DNA from: Streptomyces griseicoloratus
GTDB lineage: Bacteria; Actinomycetota; Actinomycetes; Streptomycetales; Streptomycetaceae
Direction of reading: 5' to 3'
Assembly: GCF_014534645.1 (NCBI RefSeq)
Contig: NZ_JACVQF010000182.1
Coordinates: 1 to 64,000, forward strand
DNA length: 64,000 bases
Shown here one piece after another: positions 52,204-59,982 of this stretch. Position 1 is the stretch's first letter, and the number at the start of each line of letters is the position of its first letter. The notes beneath the pieces were generated by a model. The model was given only the letters and a program-made list of their open reading frames with translations. It was not told the origin of the DNA and did not search any database. The position numbers were made by a program, and so were the translations under genes.

Positions 52204-53226
52204 ATGAGCCCCGACCACCCGCCCGGACTCGATCTCGACCGGCTGCGCGGCCTGCTCGACCGTGAGCGCCCCGGCCTGGTGCACGGCCCGCTGTCCGGCC
52301 GGCTGATCGAGGGCGGACGGTCGAACCTCACCTACGCGGTCTCGGACGGTACCGCCAAATGGGTCGTCAGGCGCCCCCCGCTCGGCCACGTCCTGGCCAC
52401 GGCGCACGACATGAAGCGCGAACACCGCGTGATCAGCGCCCTGCACCCGACGGACGTGCCGGTGCCGCGTCCCGTCCTCCTCTGCGAGGACGAGGACGTC
52501 CTCGGGGCGCCGTTCTACGTCATGGAGTTCGTCGAGGGCACGCCGTACCGCACGGCCGGCCAGCTCGCCCCCCTCGGCCCCGAGCGCACCCGGGGCGCCG
52601 TGCTGAACCTGGTCGACACCCTCGTGGACCTGCACGCGGTGGACCCCGCCGAGGTGGGCCTCGGTGACTTCGGCCGCCCCGAGGGCTTCCTGGACCGTCA
52701 GCTGCGCCGCTGGTCGAAGCAGCTGGACGCCTCCCGCAACCGCGACCTGCCCGGCATCGACGAGCTGCACGCCACGCTCGGCCGGGAGCTGCCCCGCTCC
52801 CCCGCCCCGACCGTCGTGCACGGCGACTACCGCCTCGACAACGTCCTGATCGGCGACGACGACGAGATCAGGGCGATCCTCGACTGGGAGATGTCCACGC
52901 TCGGCGATCCCCTCACCGACCTCGGTCTGCTGGTGATGTACAGCCGGCCGCTCGGCATGCCCGACTCGCCCGTCTCCACCACCGCGCAGGCCCCCGGGCA
53001 CCCCGACCCGGCCGAGCTGATCGAGCGGTACGCCGCGCGCTCGGGGCGTGACGTCTCCGCCGTCGCCTGGTACACGGCGTTCGCCTGGTTCAAGCTCGCC
53101 GTGATCCTGGAGGGCATCCACTACCGCTACACGCTGGGCCAGACGGTCGGCCGCGGCTTCGACCGCATCGGCGAGCTGGTCCCCGTCTTCATCGAGCACG
53201 GCCTGACCACCCTTCAGGAAGGCTGA
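52204..53226 (+). CDS. APH-like phosphotransferase (ACAD10/11 kinase-domain type)
   Basis: The 340-aa protein has the aminoglycoside/choline kinase fold with Brenner loop VVHGDYRLDN (His206, Asp208, Asn213) and metal-binding DWE at 227-229. It is not a drug-resistance type. Together with the next gene it equals the two halves of eukaryotic ACAD10/11, and it resembles LvaA of Pseudomonas levulinate catabolism, which phosphorylates 4-hydroxyacyl-CoA. That assignment is inference. The acyl-CoA dehydrogenase gene follows after six nt. Confidence 0.9.
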   Translation: MSPDHPPGLDLDRLRGLLDRERPGLVHGPLSGRLIEGGRSNLTYAVSDGTAKWVVRRPPLGHVLATAHDMKREHRVISALHPTDVPVPRPVLLCEDEDVLGAPFYVMEFVEGTPYRTAGQLAPLGPERTRGAVLNLVDTLVDLHAVDPAEVGLGDFGRPEGFLDRQLRRWSKQLDASRNRDLPGIDELHATLGRELPRSPAPTVVHGDYRLDNVLIGDDDEIRAILDWEMSTLGDPLTDLGLLVMYSRPLGMPDSPVSTTAQAPGHPDPAELIERYAARSGRDVSAVAWYTAFAWFKLAVILEGIHYRYTLGQTVGRGFDRIGELVPVFIEHGLTTLQEG

Positions 53227-53232
53227 TCCGTC

Positions 53233-54447
53233 ATGGACTTCGCGTTCGACGCACGCACCGAGGAACTCCGCGCCAGGCTGCTCGCCTTCATGGACGAGTA
53301 CGTGTACCCCGCCGAGCAGGTCGCCCACGAGCAGCGCGCCCGCCTCGCGTCCCCCTGGGACACCCCGCAGGTCGTGGAGGACCTGAAGGCCGAGGCCCGT
53401 CGCCAGGGCCTGTGCAACCTCTTCCTCCCCGACGCCGAGTACGGCGCGGGCCTCACCAACCTCCAGTACGCGCCGCTCGCCGAGATCACCGGCCGCAGCC
53501 CGCAGCTGGCGCCGACGGCCACCAACTGCGCGGCGCCCGACACCGGGAACATGGAGGTGCTGGCCCAGTTCGGCAGCGAGGCGCAGAAGAAGCAGTGGCT
53601 CGAACCCCTCCTCGCGGGCGAGATCCGCTCGGCGTTCGCGATGACCGAGCCGGACGTCGCCTCCTCGGACGCCACGAACATCACCACGCACATCGAGCGG
53701 GACGGCGACGAGTACGTCATCACCGGCCGCAAGTGGTACATCTCCGGGGCGATGAACCCGGACTGCCAGATCTTCATCGTGATGGGCAAGACCGACCCGG
53801 ACGGCACCGACATCCGCCGCCAGCAGTCCATGGTGCTGGTCCCCCGCGACACCCCCGGCGTCACCGTCACGCGCGCGATGCAGGTGTTCGGCTACGAGGA
53901 CCACTACCACGGCGGCCACGCCGAGGTGGTCTTCGACCACGCGCGCGTGCCGGTGTCGAACCTGATCGGCGAGGAGGGCGGCGGCTTCGCCATCGCCCAG
54001 GCCCGCCTCGGCCCCGGCCGCATCCACCACTGCATGCGGCTGATCGGCATGGCCGAGCGGGCGATCGAGCTGATGTGCCGGCGGGCGGTCTCCCGCACGG
54101 CGTTCGGCAAGGCACTGGCCCAGCAGGGTGTCGTGCAGAACTGGATCGCGGACGCCCGGGTCGCCGTCGAGCAGCTGCGGCTGCTGGTGCTCAAGACCGC
54201 CTGGCTGATGGACACCGTCGGCAACCGGGGCGCGCACACCGAGATCCAGGCCATCAAGATCGCCACACCGCGTGCGGTGGTCGGCATCCTCGACCGGGCG
54301 ATCCAGCTGCACGGCGCGGGCGGCGTCAGCCAGGACTTCCCGCTCGCCGAGCTGTACGCCGGCGCCCGCACGCTGATGCTCGCCGACGGCCCGGACGAGG
54401 TGCACCAGCGGTCGCTGGCGCGCCGGGAGCTGAAGAAGTATCTCTAA
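53233..54447 (+). CDS. Acyl-CoA dehydrogenase (ACAD11/LvaC-like)
   Basis: The 404-aa flavoprotein has all acyl-CoA dehydrogenase parts: FAD/substrate motifs AFAMTEPDVASSDATNI (about 136-152) and ITGRKWYISGAMNPDCQIFIVMGK, then IDRAIQLHGAGGVSQDFPLA near the C-terminus. These segments are closer to the ACAD10/11 group than to ordinary chain-length ACADs. It lies six nt after the phosphotransferase. In the proposed path it acts on the phosphorylated 4-hydroxyacyl-CoA. Confidence 0.93.
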   Translation: MDFAFDARTEELRARLLAFMDEYVYPAEQVAHEQRARLASPWDTPQVVEDLKAEARRQGLCNLFLPDAEYGAGLTNLQYAPLAEITGRSPQLAPTATNCAAPDTGNMEVLAQFGSEAQKKQWLEPLLAGEIRSAFAMTEPDVASSDATNITTHIERDGDEYVITGRKWYISGAMNPDCQIFIVMGKTDPDGTDIRRQQSMVLVPRDTPGVTVTRAMQVFGYEDHYHGGHAEVVFDHARVPVSNLIGEEGGGFAIAQARLGPGRIHHCMRLIGMAERAIELMCRRAVSRTAFGKALAQQGVVQNWIADARVAVEQLRLLVLKTAWLMDTVGNRGAHTEIQAIKIATPRAVVGILDRAIQLHGAGGVSQDFPLAELYAGARTLMLADGPDEVHQRSLARRELKKYL

Positions 54448-54572
54448 TAGCCCCCCGAGTAGTGATGGTCCGCGCGGGCGAGCGCGCGGACGAAGGACAG
54501 GAACAGGTCGAGAAGAACGGGTCTGCGCTGCATGCCTCTCAGCGTGCGGCGCGGACCGCCCACCGGTCCAAC

Positions 54573-54609
54573 AGATGGTTTCGCTGGACGCCATCTCTAA
54601 AATAGATGG
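54573..54609. promoter_or_regulatory. LysR half-site array and -10 box
   Basis: AGATGG at 54573, CCATCT at 54591 and AGATGG at 54604 form alternating half-sites. The last two make the palindrome CCATCTCTAAAATAGATGG, which encloses a consensus-like -10 TAAAAT (54598-54603) six nt before the LysR ATG. This suggests tight autoregulation of a leaderless gene. Confidence 0.6.
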
Positions 54610-55530
54610 ATGGAGATCCGCCAGCTCCGCCACTTCATGGCTGTCGTCACCGAGGGCGGTTTCACGGCCGCCGCACGCGCCGAGCTGATCGTCCAGTCGG
54701 CGCTCAGCACCTCGATCCGCAATCTCGAACGGGAGCTGGGCGCCGACCTGTTCGACCGGACCGGCCGCCGGGTCGTCCTGACGGAGGCCGGCCGCGCCCT
54801 GCTGCCGCGGGCCCGCGCACTGCTGGCCGGCGCCGAGGAGGCGCGGCACGCGGTCGCGGCCGTGGCGGGCCTGGCCACCGGCCGGGTGTCGATCGGCACG
54901 ATCCAGACGCTGACCTGCACCGATCTGCCCGCCGAGCTGGCCACCTTCCATCGCCGGTTCCCCGGCGTCCAGGTGTCCGTGCGGGACGCCCCGGTCGGCG
55001 AGCTGACCGAGGCGCTGCGCGCGGGCGAGCTGGACCTGGCCTATCTGGTGCCGGACACGCGGGAGTTGCCGGAGGGGCTGACGGCGTACGCCTCCTGGCA
55101 GGAGGAGCTGGTGCTGATCACCGCGCCGGGCCATCCGCTGGCGCGGGCCGGGCGGACCCTCATACGGGATCTCGCCGAGGAGCCGTTCGTCGACTTCCGC
55201 GCGGGCACCGGCCTGGAGACGGCGGTGCGGCGCCTGGCCGCCCACTGCGGTCTGGAGCGCCGTATCACCTGTGACGTCACCCAGATCGGGCTGCTCGTCG
55301 ATCTGGTGCGCGCCGGGATCGGGGTGGCGTTCGTGCCGCGCCGGATCGGCGAGCGGGCCGGGCTGCCGTGCGTGGAGATCCGGCAGCCGGAGCCGGGCCG
55401 CAGGGTCGTCCTGGCGGGCCGCGGGCCGCGGCCGCGCAATCCCGCGGCGGCGGCCCTCGCCGATCACCTCACGGGCGCAGGGCCCGCAGCAGCAGGTCCG
55501 CCAGATGGTCGGCGACTTCCTGCTGGCTGA
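54610..55530 (+). CDS. LysR-family transcriptional regulator
   Basis: The 306-aa protein has an N-terminal winged HTH (GGFTAAARAELIVQSALSTSIRNLERELG, about 16-44) and a periplasmic-binding-like effector domain (about 88-295). The ligand is unknown. No ribosome site stands before ATG 54610; the -10 TAAAAT six nt upstream suggests a leaderless mRNA. Its last 62 nt overlap the convergent TetR gene. It may co-regulate the acyl-CoA genes on either side. Confidence 0.92.
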   Translation: MEIRQLRHFMAVVTEGGFTAAARAELIVQSALSTSIRNLERELGADLFDRTGRRVVLTEAGRALLPRARALLAGAEEARHAVAAVAGLATGRVSIGTIQTLTCTDLPAELATFHRRFPGVQVSVRDAPVGELTEALRAGELDLAYLVPDTRELPEGLTAYASWQEELVLITAPGHPLARAGRTLIRDLAEEPFVDFRAGTGLETAVRRLAAHCGLERRITCDVTQIGLLVDLVRAGIGVAFVPRRIGERAGLPCVEIRQPEPGRRVVLAGRGPRPRNPAAAALADHLTGAGPAAAGPPDGRRLPAG

Positions 55531-56062
55531 GCGGGCCGTCGGGCCGGTACCAGGTGGACAGGTGGTGGACGGACCCGAAGTGGTAGTCCACCACGAGGTC
55601 GGCCGGGACCTCCTTGGTGAAGACGCCGGCCTGCTGGCCCTCTTCGATCAGCGCGCGGAAGCGTTCGTGGTAACGCCGGCGCTCGGCGCGCACCTGCTTG
55701 TTCTTCTCCGGGCTCAGGTGGTGCATGGAGCGGAAGAAGATGGACGCGTCGTCGAGGTTCTCGATCGTCGTGACGACGACGTCGGCCGCCGCGTCCCGCA
55801 GCCGCTTGTCGACCGGTTCGTCGGCGTCCGCGAAGGTGTCCAGGCGTTCCTGCTGGAGGCGCAGCACGCGCGCGTAGACCTCGTGCAGGAGGTCGTCCTT
55901 GGAGCCGAAGTAGTGGTACAGCGCCCCCTTGGTGACGCCGGCCGCCTCGACGATCTCCTGCACCGAGGTGCGGTCGTAGCCCTGCTCCGCGAAGAGCCGG
56001 GTGGCGGCGGCCAGGAGCCGCTGCGGCACCGGAGTGCCGTCCCCTTCCGTCGTCCTGGGCAC
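55469..56062 (-). CDS. TetR-family regulator of acyl-CoA genes
   Basis: The 197-aa protein has a TetR HTH (SVQEIVEAAGVTKGALYHYFGSKDDLL, about 33-58) and a C-terminal ligand domain of the type seen in fatty-acid regulators. It probably binds the 18-bp motif found upstream of both neighbouring operons. I chose GTG at 56062; GTG at 56071 is close to equal, and the ORF extension to 56140 would overlap the end of the acyl-CoA ligase gene. It follows that gene on the same strand. Confidence 0.88.
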   Translation of the reverse strand: MPRTTEGDGTPVPQRLLAAATRLFAEQGYDRTSVQEIVEAAGVTKGALYHYFGSKDDLLHEVYARVLRLQQERLDTFADADEPVDKRLRDAAADVVVTTIENLDDASIFFRSMHHLSPEKNKQVRAERRRYHERFRALIEEGQQAGVFTKEVPADLVVDYHFGSVHHLSTWYRPDGPLSQQEVADHLADLLLRALRP

Positions 56063-56090
56063 TGCCGCCACCTGCCTTTCCGTTGCACTT

Positions 56091-57755
56091 CTATTCGTCT
56101 TCCGTACGGGAACGCAGTTCCCGACGGAGGATCTTCCCACTGGCCGTTTTCGGCAAGTCGGGCAGGATCTCCACCTGACGCGGGTACTTGTAGGCGGCCA
56201 GTCTCTCCTTGCAGTACGCGGCGAGTGCGTCCGGCTCCGTCTCGGCGCCCGGGCGGAGGCTGATGTACGCCTTGACGGTCTCGCCGCGGTACCCGTCGGG
56301 CACCCCGACGACGGCGGCCTCGCGCACCGCCGGGTGGGTGTAGAGCACGTCCTCGACCTCGCGCGGCCAGACCTTGAAGCCGGAGGCGTTGATCATGTCC
56401 TTCTTGCGGTCGACGACGTACAGCCAGCCCTCGGGGTCCATGAAGCCGATGTCGCCGGTGCGCAGCTCGCCGTCGGGGAAGGTCTCGGCGGTGGCGTCGG
56501 GGCGGCGCCAGTAGCCGGGCACCACCTGGGGGCCGCTGACGACGATCTCGCCCTGCTCCCCGAAGGGCACCTCCGCGCCCTCGTCGTCGACGACGCGTAC
56601 GACGGTCTCGGGGCCCGGCACGCCCACGGCCAGGGTGCCGGACACCGGGTCCACCGGTGCCTCGAGGTGCGGCGGGACGGAGGCGCAGGGCGCGGTGCAC
56701 TCGGTGAGTCCGTAGCCGTTGCGGATGTACGGCCCGAATCCCGCGCGGAACTTCTCCACCAGGGCGGGCGGCAGCGGTGCGCCGCCCGAGGAGATGTTCG
56801 CGAAGGACGAGAAGTGCTCGCGGGTCACGGACGGGTGGGCGGCCAGCGCCATGAAGGCGGTGGACGGGCCGACGGTGTAGTGCGGCCGGTGCTCGGCGAA
56901 CGCGTCCAGGACGACGCCCGCCTCGAAGCGGTACGCCAGCACCAGGGTGCCCACGCTGTTCAGACAGGCACCGAACTGGCACACCATGCCGGTGATGTGG
57001 AACAGCGGGGCCAGCGCGAAGTAGACCGGCGCCTCGGGCAGGCCGAGCCCGGTGCGCTGCCGCTCGGCGTTGTACATGATGTTGCGGTGGGTGTTGGTGG
57101 CGCCCTTGGGGGTGCCGCTGGTGCCGGAGGTGTAGCTGATCAGCGCGATGTCGCCGGACCCGGGGTCGCGGTCTGCCGGGGCCTGGTGGCCGGCGCGGGC
57201 CGCCTCGGTGAGGTCGTCGGCGTCGGCGGCGCGCGGCAGCCGCTCGAAGGCCAGCACGCGCGCGTCGGTGCGGGTCTGGAAGTCCAGCTCGCAGGCGGTG
57301 AGCACGATCCGCACCGGCGAGCCGGCCGCCGTGTCGCGCAGGTACGACTCCCAGGCCCGGTCGGAGCAGATCAGCGCGGCGACCTCGGCGTCCCGCAGGA
57401 CGTGGCCGACCTCGCCCGCCTTGTACATCGGGTTGACGGGGACGACGACCGCGCCCGCCTTCCAGGCGCCGAGGACGGCGAGCACGAAGTGCGGGGAGTT
57501 CTGGAGCAGGACCGCCACCCGGTCGCCGCGCTGCAGTCCGCGGGCGGCGAGGTGCCCGGCGACGGAGTCGCTCAGCTCGTCCGCCTCGCGGTAGGTCAGG
57601 CGGCCGTCGAAGTAGGCGAGGAAGGCGCGGTCGGGGGCCTCGGCGGCGGCCCGGCGCAGGGCGTGCACCAGTGAGGCGTCCGGGGTGACCGGCGCTTTCT
57701 GGGCGTCGGTCAGCAGGTCCAGCCAGGGCCTGGCCGCGTAACGGGAGCCGGTCAC
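56091..57755 (-). CDS. AMP-forming acyl-CoA ligase
   Basis: The 554-aa enzyme activates a carboxylic acid to its CoA thioester via the adenylate. It has the P-loop SYTSGTSGTPKG (about 207-218), the NGYGLTECT motif, the DGELRTGDIG hinge region, and catalytic Lys541 (KTASGK) near the C-terminus. Chain length is not clear. The GTG start overlaps the SDR stop by four nt (GTGA). In the proposed path it equals LvaE, the entry step for the hydroxy or keto acid. Confidence 0.93.
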   Translation of the reverse strand: MTGSRYAARPWLDLLTDAQKAPVTPDASLVHALRRAAAEAPDRAFLAYFDGRLTYREADELSDSVAGHLAARGLQRGDRVAVLLQNSPHFVLAVLGAWKAGAVVVPVNPMYKAGEVGHVLRDAEVAALICSDRAWESYLRDTAAGSPVRIVLTACELDFQTRTDARVLAFERLPRAADADDLTEAARAGHQAPADRDPGSGDIALISYTSGTSGTPKGATNTHRNIMYNAERQRTGLGLPEAPVYFALAPLFHITGMVCQFGACLNSVGTLVLAYRFEAGVVLDAFAEHRPHYTVGPSTAFMALAAHPSVTREHFSSFANISSGGAPLPPALVEKFRAGFGPYIRNGYGLTECTAPCASVPPHLEAPVDPVSGTLAVGVPGPETVVRVVDDEGAEVPFGEQGEIVVSGPQVVPGYWRRPDATAETFPDGELRTGDIGFMDPEGWLYVVDRKKDMINASGFKVWPREVEDVLYTHPAVREAAVVGVPDGYRGETVKAYISLRPGAETEPDALAAYCKERLAAYKYPRQVEILPDLPKTASGKILRRELRSRTEDE

Positions 57756-58519
57756 CGGGTCGTCGCCTCCCACTGCCGCTGGAGCCGGTTCATGCCGCGC
57801 AGCCAGCGCTCGGGCTCGGCGGCGCGGGCCTGGTAGTACTCGGCGACCTCGGGGTGCGGCAGGATCAGGAAGCGGTCCTCCTCGATGCCCTTGAACAGGG
57901 CGTCCGCCACGTCCTGCGGCTCGATCGCGGTCGGCTGGAGCACGAGGTCGCCGGCGCTGCCGGTGGCGGCCAGCATGTCGGTGCGCACGCCCTGCGGGCA
58001 GATGGCGTGCACCTTGACACCGCGGTGGCGGTAGGTGAGGTAGAGCCACTCGGCGAACGCGTGGGCGCCGTGCTTGGTGACGCTGTAGGGCGCGGCGCCG
58101 ATCATGGTGAGCAGCCCGGCGGCCGAGACGGTGGAGACGAACCGGCCGCCGCCGCGCTCCAGCCAGTCCGGGAGGAGGGCCTGGGCCGCGCGGACGTGGG
58201 CCATGACGTTGACGTCCCAGGCCAGCGCCCAGACGTCCTCCCCGGCCGCTTCGGAGCCGCCGGAGCCGACGCCCGCGTTGGCGCAGTAGACGTCGACCGT
58301 GCCGCCCAGGGCGTCCCGGGCCTCGGCGACGATCGCGGAGGCGTCGCCCGGTACCGCGATGCCGCCGATCTCGTCGGCGACGGCCTTCGCCCGGCCGGCG
58401 TCCAGGTCGTTGACGACGACCCGGGCGCCCTCGGCGGCGAAGCGGCGGGCCAGCGCGGCCCCGATGCCGCCTCCCGCACCGGTGACGACGACTCCGGCGT
58501 CCTGCACGGCTTCCACCAT
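57752..58519 (-). CDS. Short-chain dehydrogenase/reductase
   Basis: The 255-aa protein has the NAD(P) motif VVVTGAGGGIGAALA (about 10-24), the NAG signature in CANAGVG, and the catalytic Tyr-x3-Lys in YSVTKHG. The Asp after the second strand (VVNDLD) favours NAD(H). AAGGAG precedes the ATG. First gene of the SDR-ligase operon, with a TetR-type motif 84 nt upstream. It may oxidise a 3-hydroxyacyl-CoA, as LvaD does, or reduce a keto group; this is inference. Confidence 0.92.
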   Translation of the reverse strand: MVEAVQDAGVVVTGAGGGIGAALARRFAAEGARVVVNDLDAGRAKAVADEIGGIAVPGDASAIVAEARDALGGTVDVYCANAGVGSGGSEAAGEDVWALAWDVNVMAHVRAAQALLPDWLERGGGRFVSTVSAAGLLTMIGAAPYSVTKHGAHAFAEWLYLTYRHRGVKVHAICPQGVRTDMLAATGSAGDLVLQPTAIEPQDVADALFKGIEEDRFLILPHPEVAEYYQARAAEPERWLRGMNRLQRQWEATTR

Positions 58520-58603
58520 CGGTCTCCTTCGACACGACTGCGACACGACTGTGCGACACGACTGCGGCGCCGGCTCCGGCTCGGGCGCCGCTGAAAAGCC
58601 AGA

Positions 58604-58621
58604 CTAACCAGTCGGTATGCC
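58604..58621. promoter_or_regulatory. Candidate TetR operator, copy 2
   Basis: On the minus strand GGCATACCGACTGGTTAG, 16 of 18 identical to the copy before the phosphotransferase gene. It lies between the SDR-ligase operon and the NamZ gene, 84 nt before the SDR start. Confidence 0.65.
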
Positions 58622-58721
58622 CGACGGAAGGGTTGTCCCGCGGTTCGCCTCGTTCCGTGCGGGCCCGGTGCGCGCTAGCGTGCGTGCGCATGACACCCGC
58701 CGCGATCACGGAGGTCACCGC

Positions 58722-59963
58722 ATGACGCTGTCCAGACGGACCCTGTTCGCCACCACGGCCGCGGTCGCGGCCACCACCGCAGGCACGGCACAGGCGGCAC
58801 CCATGAGCGGCGGCCGCCCGCTGCGCACCGGCTTCGAGCGCCTGGCCGCCGACGGCTACGCCCTGCTCGACGGCCGTAGGGTCGGCATCGTCACCAATCC
58901 CACCGGCATCACCAGGGACGCCCGTCACATCGTCGACGTCATGCACGCCGACGACCGCGTGGACCTGGTCGCCGTCTTCGGCCCGGAGCACGGTTTCCGG
59001 GGGACCGCGCAGGCAGGCGGGTCCGAGGGCCGCTACGACGATCCGGCGACCGGGCTGCCGGTGTACGACACGTACCTGAAGAGCGGGCAGCCGCTCGCGG
59101 ACGTCTTCACGGCGTCCGGCGTGGACACCGTCGTCTTCGACATCCAGGACGTCGGCGCGCGCTTCTACACGTACATCTGGACCCTGTTCGACTGCATGGA
59201 GGCGGCGCGGCTCGCGGGCAAGCGATTCGTGGTCCTGGACCGGCCGAACCCGGTGACCGGGCGGGCGGCGCTGGGCCCCGTCCTGCACAAGGAGTTCGCC
59301 ACCTTCGTCGGCCGGCAGCCGATCGCGCAGGCGCACGGCATGACGGTCGCCGAGCTGGCCCGGCTGTTCAACGACGAGTTCCTGACGGCGCCGGTGCCGC
59401 TGGAGACCGTGGCCATGACGGGCTGGAAGCGGTCGGAGTTCTACGACGCCTCCGGGCTGCCCTGGGTGCCGCCGAGCCCGAACATGCCGACGCCGGAGAC
59501 CGCCCTGGTCTACTCGGGCACCTGTCTGTTCGAGGGCACGAACCTGTCGGAGGGGCGCGGCACGACCCGCCCGTTCGAACTGCTCGGCGCGGAGGGCGTC
59601 GACGGGCGGTGGGCGGCCGCCGCGAACGAGCTCGGTCTGCCCGGCGTGCGCTTCCGGGAGGCGTACTTCGCGCCCACCTTCTCCAAGTTCCAGGGGAAGA
59701 CGGTCGGGGGCGTGCAGCTCCATGTGCACGACCGGGCGGCGTTCGACCCCGTGCGCACCGGGATCGCGCTGCTGGTGACCGCCAAGCGGGTCTGGGGCGG
59801 CTTCGCCTGGCGGCCGGACAACTGGATCGACAAGCTCACCGGGTCCACGCAGGTGCGCACCATGATCGACGCGGGCGCGGACACCGACGAGGTGGTGGCC
59901 GCCTGGCAGCAGGAACTGGCGGCGTTCCGGAGGGTCCGCCGCCAGTACCTGATCTACAAGTGA
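58722..59963 (+). CDS. NamZ-type exo-beta-N-acetylmuramidase (DUF1343)
   Basis: The 413-aa protein is of the DUF1343 family, whose Bacillus member NamZ releases MurNAc from the ends of muropeptides. It starts with a Tat-type signal (SRRTLFATTAAVAATTAGTAQA). Conserved segments are RVGIVTNPTGI, VFGPEHGFRG, FDIQDVGARFYTYIWT and SPNMPTPETALVYSGTCLFEGTNLSEGRGT. ACGGAGG precedes the ATG. It is convergent with penicillin acylase. Export by Tat suggests it folds in the cytoplasm and acts on released wall fragments outside. Confidence 0.9.
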   Translation: MTLSRRTLFATTAAVAATTAGTAQAAPMSGGRPLRTGFERLAADGYALLDGRRVGIVTNPTGITRDARHIVDVMHADDRVDLVAVFGPEHGFRGTAQAGGSEGRYDDPATGLPVYDTYLKSGQPLADVFTASGVDTVVFDIQDVGARFYTYIWTLFDCMEAARLAGKRFVVLDRPNPVTGRAALGPVLHKEFATFVGRQPIAQAHGMTVAELARLFNDEFLTAPVPLETVAMTGWKRSEFYDASGLPWVPPSPNMPTPETALVYSGTCLFEGTNLSEGRGTTRPFELLGAEGVDGRWAAAANELGLPGVRFREAYFAPTFSKFQGKTVGGVQLHVHDRAAFDPVRTGIALLVTAKRVWGGFAWRPDNWIDKLTGSTQVRTMIDAGADTDEVVAAWQQELAAFRRVRRQYLIYK

Positions 59964-59982
59964 CCGCCGGGCCGGCCGGTCA
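59961..59982. terminator. Inverted repeat carrying both stop codons
   Basis: TGACCG and CGGTCA pair, with an inner CCGG stem, and each arm contains the stop codon of one of the two convergent genes. Confidence 0.5.

Noticed and set aside
52204-53226. Aminoglycoside resistance kinase
   Set aside because: The APH fold is shared, but the adjacent ACAD11-like gene and the sequence type point to acyl-CoA metabolism.
56091-59729. A 1212-codon minus-strand frame that includes the acyl-CoA ligase
   Set aside because: Only the part from GTG 57755 is ligase; the rest is the SDR out of frame and NamZ antisense. The GTGA overlap with the SDR marks the true start.
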